Shown piece by piece: positions 7,116 to 13,863 of a stretch of 13,863 bases of DNA. This DNA is from Oscillospiraceae bacterium (GTDB lineage: Bacteria; Bacillota; Clostridia; Oscillospirales; Oscillospiraceae), in the NCBI GenBank assembly GCA_017458025.1, contig JAFTGG010000008.1, forward strand, positions 1 through 13,863. Direction: 5' to 3'. Both the position numbers and the translations under genes were made by a program. The notes beneath the pieces are model-generated. The model made no database searches, was not told the DNA's origin, and saw nothing but the letters and a program-made list of their open reading frames with translations. Numbering within the stretch: the first letter of the stretch is position 1; the number at the start of each line of letters is the position of its first letter.

Positions 7116-8162
7116 TTATGCTTTTTCTTCTGTTTCCGCCGGCGGCAGCCCGTTCTTGCCAAACATCTTCGTCAGGCTCTCGGCAAAGTAGCTCAGCCGC
7201 GCGGTGACGGTGGCGTAATCCATGCGCGTCGGGCCGACCACGCCGACCAAACCGCGCATGCCGTCGCCGATGTCGTAGCTCGCGACGACGACGCTCGTGT
7301 CGCGCAGCGCCTGGTCGACGTTTTCGGGGCCGATCAGGATTTGCAGCTTCGCGTCGCCCTCGGGCACGGGGAGGTTCTCCTTGTTGTCCACGAGGAAGGT
7401 CATCAGCTCGTGCGCGCGGTCGACGTCGCGGTACTCCGGCATCTTTAAGATGCGGCTCGCGCCGGTGGTCTCCACGTCGCGCCTGCCGGCCTCGTCAAGG
7501 ACGCCGGCGGCGTATTCGACGGTCTTGGAGAGCACGAGGAACAGCTCGGGGGAGAGCTGCTCGCTGACGCTCATCAGATGCGCGCCCATCTCCGCGCGGC
7601 TCTTGCCTGTGAAGTGGGTGTTGAGCAGATGCTTGAGGTCGCTCAGCCGCGTATTGTCGAACGGGAGCGCGGAGCGCTGTAGCTGGCTTTTGACGTTGTG
7701 GTCGCCGGTCATGACGACGGTGATGAAGCTCGTCTCGTCGACGGGCACCAGCTCAAACCGCTCGACGGTCAGCGCCGCGTTGCCGCTCGTCACGCTGTAG
7801 GCGGGGTAGTTGACGATGGACGACACGAGCTGTCCCGCGTTCGTCATCGCGCCGCTCATGCCCGCCAGCTTGCCGCGGAGCGTTTCGTCGATGCCCCGCG
7901 CCTCCTCGGGAGAAACGGCGCGGCGCTCCATAAGCTCGTTGACATAGAGCCGATAGCCCGACGGCGACGGCACGCGCCCCGCCGAGGTGTGCGGCTGCTC
8001 CAGAAAGCCTAAGTCGCACAGCTCCGCGAACTCGTTGCGCACGGTGGCGGAGCTGACGCCCAGCTCCTGCGCGAGCAGCTTGGAGCCCACCGGCTCCGCG
8101 CTTTCGATGTAATGCTCGACGACCGCTTTCAGTATTTGCTTTTTGCGCTCGCTCAATTCCAT
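7116..8162 (-). CDS. hrcA: Heat-inducible transcription repressor HrcA
   Basis: Repressor of class I heat-shock genes; a dimer binds CIRCE and needs the GroE chaperonin to stay active, so titration of GroE by unfolded protein induces the operon. The 348-residue protein starts MELSERKKQILKAVVEHYI and has an N-terminal winged helix-turn-helix (about 1-65: EPVGSKLLAQELGVSSATVR), the family motif HTSAGRVPSPSGYRLYV (about 58-74), then the GAF-like dimerisation region. I chose the ATG at 8162, which has GGAG about 9 bases upstream. A GTG seven codons earlier is in frame but lies inside the CIRCE arm and has no SD. The gene is first in hrcA-grpE-dnaK-dnaJ and autoregulated. No groES or groEL lies in the window; they should be elsewhere with their own CIRCE. 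Confidence 0.98.
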   Translation of the reverse strand: MELSERKKQILKAVVEHYIESAEPVGSKLLAQELGVSSATVRNEFAELCDLGFLEQPHTSAGRVPSPSGYRLYVNELMERRAVSPEEARGIDETLRGKLAGMSGAMTNAGQLVSSIVNYPAYSVTSGNAALTVERFELVPVDETSFITVVMTGDHNVKSQLQRSALPFDNTRLSDLKHLLNTHFTGKSRAEMGAHLMSVSEQLSPELFLVLSKTVEYAAGVLDEAGRRDVETTGASRILKMPEYRDVDRAHELMTFLVDNKENLPVPEGDAKLQILIGPENVDQALRDTSVVVASYDIGDGMRGLVGVVGPTRMDYATVTARLSYFAESLTKMFGKNGLPPAETEEKA

Positions 8163-8176
8163 CGCTGCTTCTCCGT

Positions 8177-8203
8177 TTAGCACTCTTTTCTCCTGAGTGC
8201 TAA
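8177..8203. promoter_or_regulatory. CIRCE operator (HrcA binding site), perfect, with extended arms
   Basis: TTAGCACTC, nine spacer bases, GAGTGCTAA: an exact match to the CIRCE consensus. The symmetry goes further, to 15-base perfect arms covering 8171-8185 and 8195-8209. The outer upstream arm overlaps the -10 hexamer and the outer downstream arm overlaps the SD of hrcA. The predicted start of transcription (about 8201) falls at the edge of the core, so bound HrcA would block the promoter directly. Confidence 0.98.
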
Positions 8204-8207
8204 ACGG

Positions 8208-8236
8208 AGTGTACCACCGGAATTTGGCAATGTCAA
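8208..8236 (-). promoter_or_regulatory. Sigma-A promoter of the hrcA-grpE-dnaK-dnaJ operon
   Basis: A perfect -35 TTGACA (8231-8236) and -10 TACACT (8208-8213) with a 17-base spacer on the minus strand, immediately followed by CIRCE. This is the textbook class I heat-shock arrangement: a strong housekeeping promoter silenced by HrcA. It sits between the mnmG terminator and hrcA, so the operon is insulated from upstream transcription. Confidence 0.92.
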
Positions 8237-8267
8237 TAGGCTTTCATGTAAACGATTTGTGAATTGC

Positions 8268-8297
8268 AAAAAGAAAAAGCGCCTCAAGGCGCTTTTT
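8268..8297 (-). terminator. Terminator of mnmG, with the stop codon in its loop
   Basis: On the minus strand AAAAAGCGCC (8288-8297), loop TTGA, GGCGCTTTTT (8274-8283), then C and five more T (8268-8272). The 10-base arms are perfect. The mnmG stop codon TGA is part of the loop, so the last codons (Lys-Ala-Pro) form the ascending arm. It separates mnmG from the heat-shock promoter about 30 bases downstream. Confidence 0.93.
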
Positions 8298-10155
8298 CCA
8301 GAAATATCATCAATGCCGCAATATCCGCGGGGCTGACGCCCGAGATGCGGCTCGCCTGTCCGAGCGAGCGCGGCCGGATCGCGTCCAGCTTCTCGCGGGC
8401 CTCCAGCCGCAGGCCGTCGATACCGTTGTAGTCCATATCCTCCGGCAGCGACTTGCGCTCCAAGCGCGCGAAGTCCGCGACCTCGGCCTTTTGCCGCTTG
8501 ATGTAGCCCTCGTACTTGACCGCGATCTCGACGCTCTCGGCGAGCGCGGCGGGGAAGGCGGCGCAGGTTTCGTCGAACGCGCGAAGGTCGTCGTAGGAAA
8601 GCTGCGGGCGGCGCAGCAGCGCGAGCAGCGTCGCGCCGTCGCGCACCTCGGCGGTGCCGCGCCCGCGGAGCAGCGCGTTGAGCGCGTCGCTCGCGGGCAG
8701 GCCCGTGTGCTCAAGGCGCTTGATCTCGCGCTCGATGGCGGCATACTTCGCTTCGACCGCCGCAAGGCGTTCGTTCGACACCAGCCCGATGCGGTGGCCG
8801 ACGGCGGCGAGGCGCTCGTCGGCGTTGTCCTGCCGCAGCAGCAGGCGGTACTCGCTGCGGGACGTCATCATGCGGTAGGGTTCGTTCGTGCCCTTGGTCA
8901 CGAGGTCGTCGATCAGCGTGCCGATGTAGCTCTGCTCGCGGCCGAGGATCAGCGGCTCCTCGCCCTTGAGCTTGAGCGCCGCGTTCACGCCCGCGACGAA
9001 GCCCTGCGCGGCGGCCTCCTCATAGCCCGACGAGCCGTTGAACTGCCCCGCGCCGTAGAGACCGCGGATGGCCTTTGTCTCCAGCGTCGGCAGCAGCGCC
9101 GTCGGGTCGATGCAGTCATACTCGATGGCGTAGGCGGGGCGCGTCATCTCCGCGTGCTCGAGGCCGGGCAGCGTATGGAGCATGGCAATCTGCACGTCCT
9201 CCGGCATCGACGACGAAAAGCCCTGTACATAGAGTTCTTCGGTGTTGAGCCCCATCGGCTCGATGAACAGTTGGTGCCGCGCCTTGTCGGGAAAGCGCAC
9301 GATCTTCGTCTCGATGGACGGGCAGTAGCGCGGGCCGACGCCCTCGATGACGCCGCTGTAGATGGGGCTGCGGTCGAGGTTTTCGTTGATGATGCGGTGC
9401 GTTTCCGCGTTGGTGTAGGTCAGATAGCATACCGCCTCGTTGCGCGGCGGCTCGACGGTGCCGAACGAAAACGGGATCGGTACGGCGTCGCCGTCCTGCC
9501 GTTCCATTTTTGAGAAGTCGACGCTGCGCGCGTTGACGCGCGGCGGGGTGCCGGTCTTAAAGCGCCGCAGCGGGAGACCGAGGCCGCGCAATACCTCCGC
9601 CAGCGCGGCCGAAGCGTGCATGCCGTCGGGGCCGCTGTCCTGAATGCACTCGCCGACGATGGTGCGGCCCGCCAGATAGGTGCCGGTCGAGAGCACGACG
9701 GCCTTGACCCCGTACACGCCGCCGGTGGCGGTGACGACGCTTTGCACCGCGCCGTCCGCGACGCGCAGGTCGACGACCTCCGCCTGACGGACCAGCAGGT
9801 TTTCCTGCATTTCCAGCGTGTGCTTCATGACCTCCTGATAGCGCCGCCTGTCCGCCTGCGCGCGCAGCGACCAGACCGCGGGGCCCTTGCCGCGGTTCAA
9901 AAGCCGGTATTGGATACAGGCCTTGTCGGCGGCCTTCGCCATTTCGCCGCCGAGGGCGTCCAGCTCGCGGACGAGGTGGCCCTTGCCCGTGCCGCCGATG
10001 GCGGGGTTGCAGGGCATATTGCCCACGGCGTCGAGGTTGATGGTAAAGCAGACCGTCCGCATGCCGAGACGCGAGCAGGCGAGCGCGGCCTCGATGCCCG
10101 CGTGCCCCGCGCCGATGACCGCGATATCAAATTGTCCGGCGGAAAATTCGTGCAT
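8284..10155 (-). CDS. mnmG: tRNA U34 carboxymethylaminomethyl-modifying enzyme MnmG (GidA)
   Basis: FAD-dependent large subunit that, with the GTPase MnmE, installs the cmnm5 group on wobble uridine 34 of certain tRNAs and so supports accurate decoding. The 623-residue protein has normal family length, with the dinucleotide-binding motif [14 protein letters not shown] (residues 11-24), the MnmG signature [36 protein letters not shown], a second FAD contact region [21 protein letters not shown], and the C-terminal helical domain that contacts MnmE and tRNA. It starts 4 bases after the stop of the metallophosphoesterase gene with only a weak SD (AAAGAA), suggesting translational coupling. In many Firmicutes mnmG follows mnmE and precedes rsmG; neither is here. 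It ends in its own terminator. Confidence 0.98.
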   Translation of the reverse strand: MHEFSAGQFDIAVIGAGHAGIEAALACSRLGMRTVCFTINLDAVGNMPCNPAIGGTGKGHLVRELDALGGEMAKAADKACIQYRLLNRGKGPAVWSLRAQADRRRYQEVMKHTLEMQENLLVRQAEVVDLRVADGAVQSVVTATGGVYGVKAVVLSTGTYLAGRTIVGECIQDSGPDGMHASAALAEVLRGLGLPLRRFKTGTPPRVNARSVDFSKMERQDGDAVPIPFSFGTVEPPRNEAVCYLTYTNAETHRIINENLDRSPIYSGVIEGVGPRYCPSIETKIVRFPDKARHQLFIEPMGLNTEELYVQGFSSSMPEDVQIAMLHTLPGLEHAEMTRPAYAIEYDCIDPTALLPTLETKAIRGLYGAGQFNGSSGYEEAAAQGFVAGVNAALKLKGEEPLILGREQSYIGTLIDDLVTKGTNEPYRMMTSRSEYRLLLRQDNADERLAAVGHRIGLVSNERLAAVEAKYAAIEREIKRLEHTGLPASDALNALLRGRGTAEVRDGATLLALLRRPQLSYDDLRAFDETCAAFPAALAESVEIAVKYEGYIKRQKAEVADFARLERKSLPEDMDYNGIDGLRLEAREKLDAIRPRSLGQASRISGVSPADIAALMIFLEKAP

Positions 10156-10159
10156 ATCG

Positions 10160-11002
10160 TTATTCTTTCGTTAGTGTAATCACCGCTACCTGCGGCGGGT
10201 TAAACAGCCGGAACGCCCAGCGCGGCGAGTTGCCGAGCCCGCGCGAGACGAACACCGTCGCGCCGTTGCACTCGTAAAAGCCGCTCGTATACGAGGGCAG
10301 GAGCTGCATCTCCGTGTTCACCAGCCCGTCGGTGCCCGGAAAGCGCCAGATGCCGCCGTGTGCGTGACCGCAGAGCGTCAGATCCGCGCCGAGCTTGCTG
10401 TAGCGTCCGGGGAACACGTTGTTGCGGTGCGCCAGCAGCAGCCAATACGGGTCGTCCTCGTAGGCGCGGACCTCGTCCGCGAGCTGCTCCGGCGTCTTCT
10501 GGTCGGCGAAGCCGTTCGGGTCGTGCACGCCCGCGATGAGGATATGGTCGCCGCCGCGCTCGATACGGACGAATTGGTTCTCAAGACAGGCGACGCCCAT
10601 GCTTTTCAGCGTGCGCACGACGGTCAGCGCCTGACCGCTGCCCCATTCGTGGTTGCCGGTGACATAGTACACCGGCGCGATATCCAGCAGGCCGCCGACG
10701 AGCGGGACGACGTCGTCCACGTTGCTGCGCGCGTCGACAAAGTCGCCCGTGAGGGCGATGAGGTCGGGCGCCGCCGCTTCGACCGCGGCAACCAGCCGCG
10801 CATTGTCCGCGCCGAACTGCTTGCCGTGCAGATCGGTGAGCTGCACGACGCGAAAGCCGTCGAACGCGGCGGGCAGTCCGGCGGAGGCGCAGGTAAATTC
10901 CTCGGTGACGAGGACGTTGTTGCCGAGCCACACGCCGAGCGCGAGCAGCGCGAGGGCGGGCAGAATAATACAAAATTTCCGGAATCGCTTTCTTTTTGCC
11001 AT
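10160..11002 (-). CDS. Membrane-anchored metallophosphoesterase (YkuE/YaeI-like)
   Basis: Calcineurin-like metallophosphatase. The 280-residue protein begins with a basic tail (MAKRKRFRK) and one hydrophobic segment (about 10-28), followed by a complete set of metal-binding motifs: DLH (57-59), GDFVD (86-90), GNHE (116-119), AHRNN (191-195) and GHAHGG (212-217). These are the two-metal active-site residues, so the enzyme should be active. The layout resembles YkuE/YaeI proteins, for which phosphatase activity on lipid-linked or nucleotide phosphates has been proposed; the real substrate is unknown. The ATG at 11002 has GGTGG about 6 bases upstream; a TTG seven codons earlier is less likely. 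The enzyme would be anchored by the N-terminal helix, with the domain probably outside. It is coupled to mnmG, for which I know no functional link. Confidence 0.9.
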   Translation of the reverse strand: MAKRKRFRKFCIILPALALLALGVWLGNNVLVTEEFTCASAGLPAAFDGFRVVQLTDLHGKQFGADNARLVAAVEAAAPDLIALTGDFVDARSNVDDVVPLVGGLLDIAPVYYVTGNHEWGSGQALTVVRTLKSMGVACLENQFVRIERGGDHILIAGVHDPNGFADQKTPEQLADEVRAYEDDPYWLLLAHRNNVFPGRYSKLGADLTLCGHAHGGIWRFPGTDGLVNTEMQLLPSYTSGFYECNGATVFVSRGLGNSPRWAFRLFNPPQVAVITLTKE

Positions 11003-11030
11003 CAAGAGCCACCAAAACCGCAAGAATAGG

Positions 11031-11056
11031 AACGGGCGATCAAAAGACCGCCCGTT
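11031..11056 (-). terminator. Hairpin between the EAL-HDOD gene and the metallophosphoesterase gene
   Basis: AACGGGCG pairs with CGCCCGTT and the stem continues through three more pairs to a TTTT loop on the minus strand, 11 pairs in all. It begins 4 bases after the EAL-HDOD stop. The following bases (CCTATTCTT) are only weakly T-rich, so termination is probably incomplete. I see no convincing promoter in the 58-base spacer, so the metallophosphoesterase-mnmG pair may depend on read-through. Confidence 0.55.
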
Positions 11057-11060
11057 GCGC

Positions 11061-12329
11061 TCATCTCAAAACATTGCCTTTGTACGGCGTAGGCACCGTA
11101 TATTCAAGAGACCGCGTGATATATTCCGTGTTGACCTGACAATTCCAGAGCAGTCTGGCGACCTCGTCGCCGCTCAGTCTGGAAAAGGCCGCCGGAAGCT
11201 TCGGCTTTTCGGGGTCCGCTTCATACGCCCGCGCCGCTTTGAGCAGCGTCAGATAGCCGTTGTCCTTGCCCGAGAGAAGCGCGTCGCGCATACTGTTGCC
11301 GAGCGCCAACTGGGAGGAGATCGTTTGCATATCCTCGCCGAGGACCCTGTCGAGCGCGCTGGACACGCCGAACATAAACGCCTTGGCGGCGGGAACGGCG
11401 AGATCGACCGCGCCCGCGAGCTGCTCCATGACGAGCCCGCGGCGGAAGACCTGCGGAACGAGCTCCTCCGTACCGGCCGCGCCCGCCTGATCGAGCAGCA
11501 GGACCGCCGACCAGTGGCGCAGCTTAACGTCGTCGATCTTGGTGAGGCCGCGCTCGACCTCCAGCTCCGGCGCCTTGCGGTTGTGACGGCTGTTAAACAC
11601 CTTGCGCAGGAACATGTGCGTCAGCGCGGGGTCCTCCAAAATGATGCGTCCGCACAAGTCCCGGTTCACACGGCCGGTCAGGAAGTGATTGAACAGCTTT
11701 CCGTACGGGATATCCCGCAGCGACACGCTGCGCTCCACGGACGAGGGCTCGCCGAAGACCTTGCCCTGGAACAGGTCGAAGCCGACCTCGCGGGCGAAGG
11801 CGAGCAGCTCCGGCGTGTCGACGTTTTCCGCCAGAATACGGGCGCGGTATTTGCGCAGGATCTTGACGAACTCCTTGACCTTCAGCCGGTGCTGTCTGGC
11901 GACGTCGATGCGGACCACGTCGAACATGCCGAGGTATTTCAGATTACCCGAGCGCTCGGCCGTGGGCGTATAGCTCTTGAGCGCCAGACGATAGCCCCGC
12001 GCGCGCAGCGCGGAAACGCAATCCGCCAGCGTTTCGTCCAAAAACAGGTTCGGCTGCGCCTCAATGATGAACTTCTCCGGCGGAAACAGGTCGGGGAGCC
12101 CTTCGAGAAGCAGGTTGTTCGTGAAGCCGATGTAAGCGTCGCTGCCGTTTGTCAGCTCGCCGGCGCCAAAGCCGCAGAACGCGTTCGTCAAAACGCGGCA
12201 AATGGCGCTGTCCGCGCCGGAGTACACCGTCGCGGAGGCGTCTTCCGTTTCGGCTTGAGAAAAAAGCTCGAAGCCGTCGATGACAAAATCAGCGTTCAGA
12301 ATCGGCTGACGGCTGACGCTTACGATCAC
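11061..12329 (-). CDS. EAL-HDOD signalling protein (YuxH-like), degenerate EAL domain
   Basis: A two-domain protein of the YuxH type: an N-terminal EAL-like domain (about residues 1-200) fused to an HDOD domain (about 205-400). The 422-residue product starts at GTG (12329), set by a perfect AAGGAGGT eight bases upstream and by the family start IVSVSRQPIL. The EAL fold is recognisable from RQPI, GFELF (19-23), FIIEAQP (87-93), AENVDTPELLAFAREVGFDLFQGKVF (about 167-192). Catalytic residues look lost: the usual DDF(G) metal ligands are replaced by LALKSY (115-120), and the K of AEKVE by N. It is therefore unlikely to hydrolyse cyclic-di-GMP and may instead bind it or act through protein contacts; HDOD domains are tied to signalling. 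It has its own sigma-A promoter, divergent from prfB, and ends before a hairpin. The family assignment is firm, the role is not. Confidence 0.88.
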   Translation of the reverse strand: MIVSVSRQPILNADFVIDGFELFSQAETEDASATVYSGADSAICRVLTNAFCGFGAGELTNGSDAYIGFTNNLLLEGLPDLFPPEKFIIEAQPNLFLDETLADCVSALRARGYRLALKSYTPTAERSGNLKYLGMFDVVRIDVARQHRLKVKEFVKILRKYRARILAENVDTPELLAFAREVGFDLFQGKVFGEPSSVERSVSLRDIPYGKLFNHFLTGRVNRDLCGRIILEDPALTHMFLRKVFNSRHNRKAPELEVERGLTKIDDVKLRHWSAVLLLDQAGAAGTEELVPQVFRRGLVMEQLAGAVDLAVPAAKAFMFGVSSALDRVLGEDMQTISSQLALGNSMRDALLSGKDNGYLTLLKAARAYEADPEKPKLPAAFSRLSGDEVARLLWNCQVNTEYITRSLEYTVPTPYKGNVLR

Positions 12330-12337
12330 GAATGCAG

Positions 12338-12345
12338 ACCTCCTT
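12338..12345 (-). promoter_or_regulatory. Consensus ribosome binding site that fixes the GTG start of the EAL-HDOD gene
   Basis: AAGGAGGT on the minus strand is fully complementary to the 3' end of 16S rRNA and lies 8 bases before GTG at 12327-12329. An upstream ATG in the same frame would add about 62 residues not seen in the family and would begin upstream of the predicted promoter, so it is not the start. Confidence 0.88.
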
Positions 12346-12382
12346 CCGTGCAGTCCCGATGATGAAATCAGGCTCTTATATA

Positions 12383-12410
12383 ATAATACTATGATTTTTG
12401 CCCTTGTCAA
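12383..12410 (-). promoter_or_regulatory. Sigma-A-type promoter of the EAL-HDOD gene
   Basis: Perfect -35 TTGACA (12405-12410) and -10 TATTAT (12383-12388) with a 16-base spacer on the minus strand, in an AT-rich pocket. A second TATTAT three bases further on has a less favourable spacing. The predicted leader is about 45-50 bases long. Copies of a GGCAAAATC-type motif flank the -35. Confidence 0.75.
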
Positions 12411-12419
12411 GCAATGACA

Positions 12420-12440
12420 GGCAAAATCGGGCAAAATCGG
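12420..12440. repeat. Tandem 10-base repeat in the divergent promoter region
   Basis: GCAAAATCGG occurs twice in direct succession (12421-12430 and 12431-12440). An inverted near-copy, GATTTTTGCC, lies at 12393-12402, and CGGGTTTTGC at 12441-12450 is a further inverted partner. The elements lie between and partly over the two divergent promoters, a place where a regulator could act on both genes. No regulator can be named. Confidence 0.6.
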
Positions 12441-12450
12441 CGGGTTTTGC

Positions 12451-12479
12451 TTGCCTTTTATACATTGATATGGTACAAT
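12451..12479 (+). promoter_or_regulatory. Sigma-A-type promoter of prfB
   Basis: TTGCCT (12451-12456), 17 bases, TACAAT (12474-12479). Transcription would start near 12486, giving a leader of about 30 bases before the ATG at 12517. An ATG at 12490, in frame but without an SD, is too near the predicted start to be used. The promoter is divergent from that of the EAL-HDOD gene. Confidence 0.75.
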
Positions 12480-12516
12480 CTTCCGGCTAATGCAGAACGA
12501 TAAGGAGAATCGCACG

Positions 12517-13641
12517 ATGGCAGTGATCGAATACGACAGCTACAAGCAAAAGCTGCGCGGAATGGACGACACGTTCGACAACCTCTGCAAGGCGCTGGAG
12601 ATCGAGGGCTCGAAGCACGAGATCGAGCGCCTGCTCGCCGAGGCCGAGGAGGAGGGCTTCTGGAACGACGTGGAGCGCTCGCAGAAGAACCAGACGCAGC
12701 TCAAGCAGCTCCAAACGAAGGTACAGCGCTATGAAAAGCTCGCGCAGGAGCGCGACGACCTGCTCGCGCTCGTCGACATGGGGACCGAGATGGACGACGA
12801 CAGCCTGCTGCCCGAGCTGGAGGAGGGCTACAGGGAGCTTGAGGAGAAGATCGACGCCGCGCGGCTCACGACGCTGCTTTCCGGCGAGTACGACCACTGC
12901 AACGCCATTTTGGAGTTCCACCCCGGCGCGGGCGGCACCGAGGCGCAGGATTGGGCGGAGATGCTCTACCGCATGTATATGCAGTGGGCGAACAAGCACG
13001 GCTTCGAGTTCGAGATGATGGACTACCTCGACGGCGACGAGGCGGGCCTCAAGAGCGCGACCGTCATGATCAAGGGCGAAAACGCCTACGGCTATTTAAA
13101 GGGCGAGCACGGCGTGCACCGCCTCGTGCGCGTGTCGCCGTTCGACGCGAACGCCCGCCGCCAGACGTCGTTCGCGGCGCTGGAGGTCATGCCGGAGCTG
13201 CCGCAGGATATCGAGGTGGAGATCCGCCCCGAGGACATCGAAATGCAGGTCTACCGCTCGTCCGGCGCGGGCGGCCAGCATATCAACAAGACGAGCTCCG
13301 CCGTGCGCCTGATCCATAAGCCCACCGGCATCGTCACGGCGTGCCAGACCCAGCGCTCGCAGTTCCAGAACCGCGACTACGCGATGGAAATGCTGAAGGC
13401 CAAGCTGGTGCAGCTCAAGCTGCAGCAGCACGCGGAGAAGATCAGCGACTTAAAGGGCGTGCAGCTCAAGATCGAGTGGGGCAGCCAGATCCGCTCTTAC
13501 GTCTTTATGCCGTATCAGTTGGTCAAGGACGTGCGCACCGAGTATGAGACGGGCAATATTCAGGCGGTCATGGACGGCGACCTCGACGGCTTCATCAACG
13601 CGTATCTGACGAAGTCCGCTAACGGGGAGTTGAAGAAATAA
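12517..13641 (+). CDS. prfB: Peptide chain release factor 2 (RF2)
   Basis: Recognises UGA and UAA in the ribosomal A site and triggers release of the finished peptide. The 374-residue protein carries the RF2-type anticodon-like motif SPF (residues 207-209), which distinguishes it from RF1 (PxT), and the catalytic GGQ (252-254) in SSGAGGQHINKTSSAVR. Start at ATG 12517, with AAGGAG 9 bases upstream. The region near codon 25 (NLCKALEIEG), where most prfB genes hold an in-frame UGA and programmed +1 frameshift for autoregulation, is read straight through here. So this gene belongs to the minority without frameshift control, although the SD-like leader and its own promoter remain. Its stop overlaps by one base the start of the MATE gene (TAATG). 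secA, the frequent upstream neighbour, is absent. Confidence 0.98.
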   Translation: MAVIEYDSYKQKLRGMDDTFDNLCKALEIEGSKHEIERLLAEAEEEGFWNDVERSQKNQTQLKQLQTKVQRYEKLAQERDDLLALVDMGTEMDDDSLLPELEEGYRELEEKIDAARLTTLLSGEYDHCNAILEFHPGAGGTEAQDWAEMLYRMYMQWANKHGFEFEMMDYLDGDEAGLKSATVMIKGENAYGYLKGEHGVHRLVRVSPFDANARRQTSFAALEVMPELPQDIEVEIRPEDIEMQVYRSSGAGGQHINKTSSAVRLIHKPTGIVTACQTQRSQFQNRDYAMEMLKAKLVQLKLQQHAEKISDLKGVQLKIEWGSQIRSYVFMPYQLVKDVRTEYETGNIQAVMDGDLDGFINAYLTKSANGELKK

Positions 13642-13863
13642 TGGAAGCAAAAGAAAACAAAATGGGCACCATCCCCGAGGGCAGGCTGCTCGCGAGCATG
13701 GCGATCCCGATGATGATCTCGATGCTGCTGCAGGCATTATATAATGTGGTGGACAGCTATTTCGTCTCCCGCGTGTCGCAGGAGGCGTTCAACGCGCTGT
13801 CGCTGGCGTTCCCGCTGCAAGCGCTGATGATCGGCCTCGGCGGCGGCACGGGCCTCGGCGTCA
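13641..13863 (+). CDS. MATE-family efflux transporter (N-terminal part, cut by window edge)
   Basis: Only the first 74 codons are present. They read as a short polar tail, then PEGRLLASMAIPMMISMLLQ (about residues 12-31), ALYNVVDSYFVSRVSQEAF (32-50) and LSLAFPLQALMIGLGGGTGL (53-72), the usual start of MatE transporters, in which the first two helices and the NxVDxxFV motif are well conserved. Such proteins export drugs or metabolites in exchange for sodium ions or protons across the cytoplasmic membrane; the substrate cannot be told here. The ATG overlaps the prfB stop by one base, and GGGGAG lies about 12 bases upstream inside prfB, so translational coupling is likely. An internal ATG at residue 8 is an alternative start. 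Confidence 0.88.
   Translation, partial: MEAKENKMGTIPEGRLLASMAIPMMISMLLQALYNVVDSYFVSRVSQEAFNALSLAFPLQALMIGLGGGTGLGV

Noticed and set aside
4410..7448. A 1012-codon open frame on the plus strand opposite dnaK and grpE
   Set aside because: It is antisense to strongly conserved genes, is rich in R, L, A, V, D and H as expected of the mirror frame of GC-rich coding DNA, and has no SD or domain. Long antisense frames opposite dnaK are a known artefact.
8240..8255. GCTTTCATGTAAACGA upstream of the hrcA promoter as a second parS
   Set aside because: Only 11 of 16 bases match the inner part of the candidate at 6509-6524 and the arms are not symmetric, so it is within chance.
12330..12515. N-terminal extension of the EAL-HDOD protein to an upstream ATG
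   Set aside because: The extension would cross the AAGGAGGT site and the promoter and does not resemble the family; the GTG at 12329 is clearly better.
1..13863. Mobile element, CRISPR array, tRNA/rRNA, toxin-antitoxin or defence system
   Set aside because: All genes are core or widespread functions with uniform codon use; there are no transposase, repeat-spacer units, tRNA-like cloverleaf or attachment duplications that I can see.

Overview
The window looks like chromosomal DNA from a GC-rich member of the Firmicutes, most probably a clostridial or oscillospiral gut-type bacterium. Three things point there: the class I heat-shock order hrcA-grpE-dnaK-dnaJ behind a perfect CIRCE operator, a DnaK that lacks the extra segment Gram-negative DnaK carries early in its ATPase domain, and sigma-A promoters (TTGACA/TATAAT type) standing out as AT-rich islands. 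The taxon is an inference from gene content, not from a marker search.

Layout, left to right. Bases 1-120 form a perfect inverted repeat that mirrors the 3' end of mreB around its terminator; it is probably an assembly or amplification fold-back. Everything from there to 12.3 kb is on the minus strand. In transcription order (right to left) these are an EAL-HDOD signalling protein (degenerate EAL), a membrane-anchored metallophosphoesterase coupled to mnmG and closed by a terminator that contains the mnmG stop codon, then the heat-shock operon hrcA-grpE-dnaK-dnaJ with its own promoter and CIRCE. After dnaJ come a membrane-anchored DUF4015-type glycosyl-hydrolase-like protein and a ComF-family phosphoribosyltransferase. 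Last is mreB with its own promoter, preceded by a tiny ORF that appears frameshifted. On the plus strand, prfB (RF2, without the usual programmed frameshift) is divergent from the EAL-HDOD gene and overlaps by one base the start of a MATE-family transporter that runs off the right edge.

How the genes work together. HrcA represses its own operon through CIRCE; GrpE, DnaK and DnaJ form the Hsp70 folding machine. MnmG (wobble-uridine tRNA modification) and RF2 (termination at UGA/UAA) serve translation, and MreB organises cell-wall elongation. This is a core-genome region with no mobile element, CRISPR array, RNA gene or obvious defence system.

I do not see a new multi-gene system. The items most worth checking are a 20-base inverted repeat between grpE and dnaK that differs by one base from the ParB-binding parS consensus, the broken small ORF in front of mreB, the 120-base palindrome, and the repeat-rich divergent promoter region between the EAL-HDOD gene and prfB. 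No stretch longer than 300 bases lacks a gene.
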